Source: Gluconobacter cerevisiae (GTDB taxonomy: Bacteria > Pseudomonadota > Alphaproteobacteria > Acetobacterales > Acetobacteraceae). Taken from it: DNA of 64,000 bases. The position numbers and the translations under genes were made by a program. The notes beneath the pieces are model-generated. The model made no database searches. It worked only from the letters and a program-made list of their open reading frames with translations, and was not told the origin of the DNA. Below, piece by piece: positions 60,340 through 64,000 of the stretch. Numbering within the stretch: the first letter of the stretch is position 1; every line of letters begins with the position of its first letter. The stretch is from the NCBI RefSeq assembly GCF_015244675.1, contig NZ_JABCQO010000004.1, forward strand, positions 124,001 through 188,000, written 5' to 3'.

Positions 60340-61563
60340 TTGCACAAAAACCGGATGACGCTGCTCATTCTTGCCGCAATGATACTGGGAAGTCTGCTCG
60401 GGGGTGTTGCGCATGCGTTTTTCCCAGATCCCGCAACCCAGCAGTTGATTGCGGGGAACCTTTCGATCGGTTCAACCGTGTTTTTGCGGCTTATCAAGAT
60501 GATTTTGGCCCCTCTGATTTTCTCAACACTCGTTGTAGGGATCGGTCATATGTCTGATGCTGCAGCGGTTGGCAGGATCGGCGGCAAGGCTATGCTGTGG
60601 TTTGTCTGTGCGTCATTGTTCTCTCTTACTCTCGGCCTGATACTCGTAAATATTTTCCAGCCCGGCGTGGGCATGCACAAAGTCAACACGCTAGCAGATA
60701 CTCATCTGGCAGCTCATTCTCTGACTTTAAACGGCTTTATCCAGCATATGGTCCCGGATTCCATTTTCCGCGCAATGGCGGATAATGAAATTCTTCAGAT
60801 TGTCGTTTTTTCAATTTTCTTTGGGATTGCCTGCGCATCCCTGCCCGCTAAAGCGAAAGTCGTTCTGGAGTGGACGGAAAGCCTGTCGCATATTATTTTG
60901 CGGGTGACAGGATACGTCATGATGGTTGCCCCTTTGGCCGTTTTCTGCGCCATGGCGGCCACTGTTACAACGAACGGATTTTCCATTTTAAGCATCTACG
61001 GAAAATTCATGGGTGAGTTCTATCTCGCGCTCGCAATTCTCTGGGCCTCGCTGATTGGCGTTGCGTTTGCTTTCCTTGGCAAACAAGCCAGAAAACTGAT
61101 CGACCTGATGCGTGAACCATTCCTTCTGGCATTCTCAACGGCGAGTTCAGAGGCTGCGTATCCGCTCATTCTGGAGCAGTTGGGCAAGTTGCCCGTATCT
61201 CGAAAGGTCTCGTCTTTCGTCCTGCCGCTTGGATATTCCTTCAATCTTGATGGCACGATGATGTACTGCACCTTTGCCAGTATATTTATTGCGCAGGCGT
61301 ACGATATTGCATTGCCCTGGAGCACTCAGATTACCATGCTCTTTGTGCTGATGCTGACAAGCAAAGGCATGGCAGGAATTCCGCGAGCATCTTCCGTCGT
61401 AATTGTCGCAACACTTGGACAGTTCAACATTCCGGAAGAGGGAATTTTGTTGATCCTCGGCATCGACACGTTTCTGGATATGGGGCGATCCGCCACCAAT
61501 GTGATCGGAAATTCTTTGGCCGCAGCAGTGATCGATAAATGGGAAACACGACGCCTTATCTAG
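60340..61563 (+). CDS. Dicarboxylate/amino-acid:cation symporter (DAACS family), TTG start
   Basis: A 407-residue membrane transporter of the GltP/DctA fold. N-terminal helix MTLLILAAMILGSLLGGVAH, then VFLRLIKMILAPLIFSTLVV, the first re-entrant-loop motif STASSEAAYPLILEQLGKLP, GYSFNLDGTMMY in TM7, and GRSATNVIGNSLAAAVIDKW in TM8. These match the C4-dicarboxylate/glutamate branch, and GYSFNLDGT resembles DctA-like members. The start is TTG at 60340 with AAGGA nine bases upstream; an ATG five codons in (60355) is an alternative. It follows the broken lyase gene by 202 bases on the same strand. Confidence 0.92.
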   Translation: MHKNRMTLLILAAMILGSLLGGVAHAFFPDPATQQLIAGNLSIGSTVFLRLIKMILAPLIFSTLVVGIGHMSDAAAVGRIGGKAMLWFVCASLFSLTLGLILVNIFQPGVGMHKVNTLADTHLAAHSLTLNGFIQHMVPDSIFRAMADNEILQIVVFSIFFGIACASLPAKAKVVLEWTESLSHIILRVTGYVMMVAPLAVFCAMAATVTTNGFSILSIYGKFMGEFYLALAILWASLIGVAFAFLGKQARKLIDLMREPFLLAFSTASSEAAYPLILEQLGKLPVSRKVSSFVLPLGYSFNLDGTMMYCTFASIFIAQAYDIALPWSTQITMLFVLMLTSKGMAGIPRASSVVIVATLGQFNIPEEGILLILGIDTFLDMGRSATNVIGNSLAAAVIDKWETRRLI

Positions 61564-61641
61564 ACTCAGGACTCATTCTTTTTTGCGCGGGTAAGAAGCC
61601 TTTGCCGCCAGCCTGCCAAAAGTCGAATGGTTGTGGCAGGT

Positions 61642-61680
61642 TCTGGCCCGTTCGAAACCAATGAGTTCAAACGGGCCAGA
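61642..61680. terminator. Long inverted repeat between convergent symporter and NADH dehydrogenase genes
   Basis: TCTGGCCCGTTCGAA and TTCAAACGGGCCAGA pair over 14 of 15 positions with a nine-base loop. It lies 78 bases after the symporter stop and just before the end of the converging gene. No T run, but convergent placement favours a bidirectional 3'-end element. Confidence 0.6.
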
Positions 61681-61687
61681 TAGATCA

Positions 61688-62980
61688 TTAGTCCAGCCGA
61701 ATGGAAGGGCGGACAAAGCCTTCCACCCAGTCTGAGAAAAACGAGATCAGGCCGCGATAGTATCCGAACAGTTCGATTTGGTGCTGACGATACAGCATAA
61801 TATGCCCCAGCCTCGCCGACAGGCCGTGAGAAAATCCACCACCCCAGACAGTTCCTCCCGGTAGGGCAGCCCAGCCGTTGTATTTGCCCAGCGCCACGAT
61901 AGCACCCTTATTATGGAAGATGCATCCTGGCACATCCCGTCCATGCTCGATCCAGGCTGGCAGATGCCGCCCCAGATGATTGGCCTGCTGTCGGGCAACC
62001 TGTGCCGTAGCTGGCAAAGGATCGTCTTCGATGAACGAGCAGTCTCCCATGACGAAGATATTTGGATCATCCTTCGACGAAAGATTGCTGTTGACCAAGA
62101 GCTGTCCTGACCGGTTCAGTGACAGACCGCCATAAGTCTGCGTGACCTGCGGAGCTTTCACGCCAGCAGCCCAGACACGAAGTTTGGCCGGAACATGTGT
62201 GCCATCCTTGAGAATGAAACCGTCGGCATCCGCTCCGGCAACACGGGCACTCGTTCGGACCGTGACGCCAATCCGCTCCAGTTCATTTTTGGCAGCTTCA
62301 GAGACTGATTCAGGGAAAGCGGGCAAAATACGCGCCCCGGACTGCAGCAGCGTGACATGCAGCTTGGGGGGAGTCCGGCCGAAAGCATGCAGGCTGTAGG
62401 GATCTACAATATCAAGTGCTTTGTGGAGTTCCGCCGCAAGCTGCGTCCCCGTTGCACCTCCGCCGACAATCGCGATATCCAGTTCCGAAGTATTGGCGAA
62501 CGCCTTTAGTAATTCCATACGGAATTTTTCATTGAAGTGGTTGGCATCGACTAGGTTATCGATCGGCAGGCAATGCTCCTTTACGCCTGGCGTGCCGAAA
62601 TCGTTGGCACAACTCCCAATCGCCAACACCAGTGCGTCATAGCGCAGGGTTCGGCTATCCAGTACGAGGGTACCATCCGAAGCATAAAACGGACTAAGAA
62701 CTACTTCCTTCTTATCCCTGTCAACCGAAACGACCTCTCCGGGCCAGAATTCAAAATGATACCGGCTGGCCTGCGTGATAAAACTGACGCGGTCGTTTTC
62801 ATTCAGAACGGTTCCGGCAGCGAAGCAGTGCAGCATCGGTTTCCAGACATGGGAAAAGCTTTTGTCAATGAGGGTAACGCGGGCTTTGCCGCGCTTGCCA
62901 AGGGATTTTCCCAACTGGGTCGCCAGTGAGAGTCCGGCCACCCCTCCGCCAACAATCAGAATTTCAGGACGAGACGTCAT
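61688..62980 (-). CDS. ndh: Type II NADH dehydrogenase (NDH-2)
   Basis: A 430-residue membrane-associated flavoprotein that passes electrons from NADH to ubiquinone without pumping protons. N-terminal FAD motif ILIVGGGVAGLSLATQLG, second NADH motif IAIVGGGATGTQLAAELHKA, then VWAAGVKAPQVTQTYGGLSL, the third FAD contact FVMGDCSFIEDDPLPATAQV, and the C-terminal membrane-binding part with GHIMLYRQHQIELFGYYRGL. The frame stays open to a TTG at 63100; ATG 62980 (MTSRPEILIVGGG) gives the family N-terminus, with only a weak GAGG upstream; ATG 63025 cannot be excluded. NDH-2 is the main NADH oxidase in acetic acid bacteria. Confidence 0.92.
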   Translation of the reverse strand: MTSRPEILIVGGGVAGLSLATQLGKSLGKRGKARVTLIDKSFSHVWKPMLHCFAAGTVLNENDRVSFITQASRYHFEFWPGEVVSVDRDKKEVVLSPFYASDGTLVLDSRTLRYDALVLAIGSCANDFGTPGVKEHCLPIDNLVDANHFNEKFRMELLKAFANTSELDIAIVGGGATGTQLAAELHKALDIVDPYSLHAFGRTPPKLHVTLLQSGARILPAFPESVSEAAKNELERIGVTVRTSARVAGADADGFILKDGTHVPAKLRVWAAGVKAPQVTQTYGGLSLNRSGQLLVNSNLSSKDDPNIFVMGDCSFIEDDPLPATAQVARQQANHLGRHLPAWIEHGRDVPGCIFHNKGAIVALGKYNGWAALPGGTVWGGGFSHGLSARLGHIMLYRQHQIELFGYYRGLISFFSDWVEGFVRPSIRLD

Positions 62981-63138
62981 TGGTTTACAAGCCTCTGTTT
63001 GCACGGCTCCTGCCACAAAAACCATATTTACCTGAGTAGAAGGGGTTTTTTCTGGCACGCTGAAAGCTCCGGATGACGAAGCGTTATCCGCTGGCTTCAA
63101 GATTCATGCGTTTTTCTTGAGAAAGGTCCGTCAGGCCA

Positions 63139-63172
63139 ACTCCGGGCGTCATGCGTGATCAGACGCCGGAGT
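63139..63172. repeat. Inverted repeat in the ALDH-ndh gap
   Basis: ACTCCGG(G)CGTC and GACGCCGGAGT pair over eleven positions with one bulge and an 11-base loop. It lies between the dehydrogenase (-) and ndh (-). No T run follows on the minus strand. Confidence 0.5.
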
Positions 63173-63176
63173 CAGA

Positions 63177-63207
63177 GGGGAATGGAAATACTTCCATCCC
63201 CCTTTTT
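63177..63207. other. Hairpin with T5 on the plus strand after the ALDH gene
   Basis: GGGGAATGGAA and TTCCATCCCC pair with one bulged A around ATAC and run into CTTTTT on the plus strand. The neighbouring genes are on the minus strand, where the tail is CTCTGACT, so its role as a terminator is uncertain. Confidence 0.45.
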
Positions 63208-63209
63208 CA

Positions 63210-64000
63210 TTACAGTGGAGCGTCAATATCAACGATGTTGATCAGCTTGTGATTGACGAATTCTTTAATACCCAGACCGATCAGTTCACGACCAAAGCCG
63301 GAGTTCTTGATGCCCCCGAATGGCAGGTCTGCCTTGGGAATGAGCGGATGGTTGATGAACACCATACCCGTCCGGATGCGAGATGCCACATGTGCGCCAC
63401 GGGTTTCATCCTTCGTAAAAACGGCACCACCCAGCCCATAGGGGGAGTCGTTTGCGATGCGTACCGCGTCATCTTCGTCCTTGGCGCGATAAAGCTGCGT
63501 CACCGGCCCAAAGAATTCCCAGTGCCGGGCTGCATTGTTGCCATCCAGTCCCGTCATCAGCAGGGGACGGAAGAAAGAGCCTTTTTCTGGTACGGGTGCA
63601 CCAATGACCTCAACCTTCGCACCATGCTTTCTGGCCTCTTCGACCTGACGTTCCAAATCGTCCTTCGCGCCCTGAGAACAGACAGGTGCAAGCGTTGTCG
63701 CTGGATTCATTGGGTCGCCAGCCTTCAGCTCGGCAACACCCTTCTTATATAATTCCAGAAAACGGTCATAAACGGCGTCTGCCACGATAAGGCGCTTGGC
63801 GGATACACAGACCTGGCCTGCATTCCAATGGCGTCCAATCACCGCAAATTTTGCCGCCTTTTCAACGTCTGCATCGTCCAGAACGATGAAAGCATCTGCC
63901 CCACCCAGTTCCATCATGGATTTCTTGAGTGCTTTGCCAGCCGTAGCGGCGATGATGGTACCAGCCCCTTCGGAGCCCGTCAGCGCAACGCCAACAACAC
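63210..64000 (-). CDS. NAD(P)-dependent aldehyde dehydrogenase, succinate-semialdehyde type, 5' end cut by window
   Basis: The C-terminal 263 or so residues of an aldehyde dehydrogenase; the frame is open to the window edge and the start lies outside. Seen: ALTGSEGAGTIIAATAGKAL, the ELGGADAFIVLDDADVEKAA motif with catalytic Glu, NAGQVCVSAKRLIV with the catalytic Cys, EFFGPVTQLYRAKDEDDAVR, and PFGGIKNSGFGRELIGLGIK. The GSEGAG and the KADLPFGGIKNSG patterns fit the succinate-semialdehyde dehydrogenase group, but acetic acid bacteria have many related enzymes, so the substrate is inferred. Confidence 0.9.
   Translation of the reverse strand, partial: VVGVALTGSEGAGTIIAATAGKALKKSMMELGGADAFIVLDDADVEKAAKFAVIGRHWNAGQVCVSAKRLIVADAVYDRFLELYKKGVAELKAGDPMNPATTLAPVCSQGAKDDLERQVEEARKHGAKVEVIGAPVPEKGSFFRPLLMTGLDGNNAARHWEFFGPVTQLYRAKDEDDAVRIANDSPYGLGGAVFTKDETRGAHVASRIRTGMVFINHPLIPKADLPFGGIKNSGFGRELIGLGIKEFVNHKLINIVDIDAPL

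Noticed and set aside
62981-63100. Longer N-terminus for the NADH dehydrogenase
   Set aside because: The added residues precede the FAD-binding motif without resembling a signal or known extension, and the TTG has no Shine-Dalgarno.

Overview
The window comes from an alphaproteobacterium, most likely an acetic acid bacterium (Acetobacteraceae, Gluconobacter-like). This is inferred from moderately high GC, a secY-adk-rpsM-rpsK-rpoA-rplQ gene order, a polyol-type MFS permease, a type II NADH dehydrogenase and NodT-type efflux proteins. No database search was possible, so the genus is an inference.

Layout. 1-3.4 kb: the 3' end of a NodT outer-membrane efflux gene (+), two very small membrane protein genes and a polyol-family MFS permease (-). 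3.4-31.6 kb: one unbroken minus-strand block of transcription and translation genes, read from right to left as rplK-rplA-(L10 leader)-rplJ-rplL-rpoB-rpoC / rpsL-rpsG-tuf / rpsJ-rplC-D-W-B-rpsS-rplV-rpsC-rplP-rpmC-rpsQ-rplN-X-E-rpsN-H-rplF-R-rpsE-rpmD-rplO-secY-adk / rpsM-K-rpoA-rplQ, ending at a strong terminator. fusA is missing between rpsG and tuf, and nusG/secE are not upstream of rplK. Several of the larger internal gaps hold clear stem-loops. 31.7-40.1 kb: a co-directional response regulator, sensor kinase, RND pump, adaptor and NodT-channel operon that runs into rplK.

40.2-46.2 kb: rmuC, a small Cys-rich lipoprotein, a BaiN-like flavoprotein and a GST (-), then minC-minD-minE and a DUF937 gene (+). 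46.2-50.1 kb: a royal-jelly-like secreted protein and a TonB-dependent receptor, divergent across a palindrome-rich promoter. 50.2-55.0 kb: the DUF3576 lipoprotein-leuS-lptE-holA operon (-). 55.1-57.2 kb: a large SARP/BTAD-type regulator with a TolB-like middle region.

57.66-57.97 kb holds the most unusual feature: a tRNA-Arg(CCU) gene whose anticodon loop is split by a 236-nt ORF-less group I intron. Beyond it lie an Lrp-type regulator, a divergent cystathionine-lyase-like gene broken by one in-frame TGA, a dicarboxylate/amino-acid symporter, a type II NADH dehydrogenase and the 3' part of a succinate-semialdehyde-type dehydrogenase cut by the window edge.
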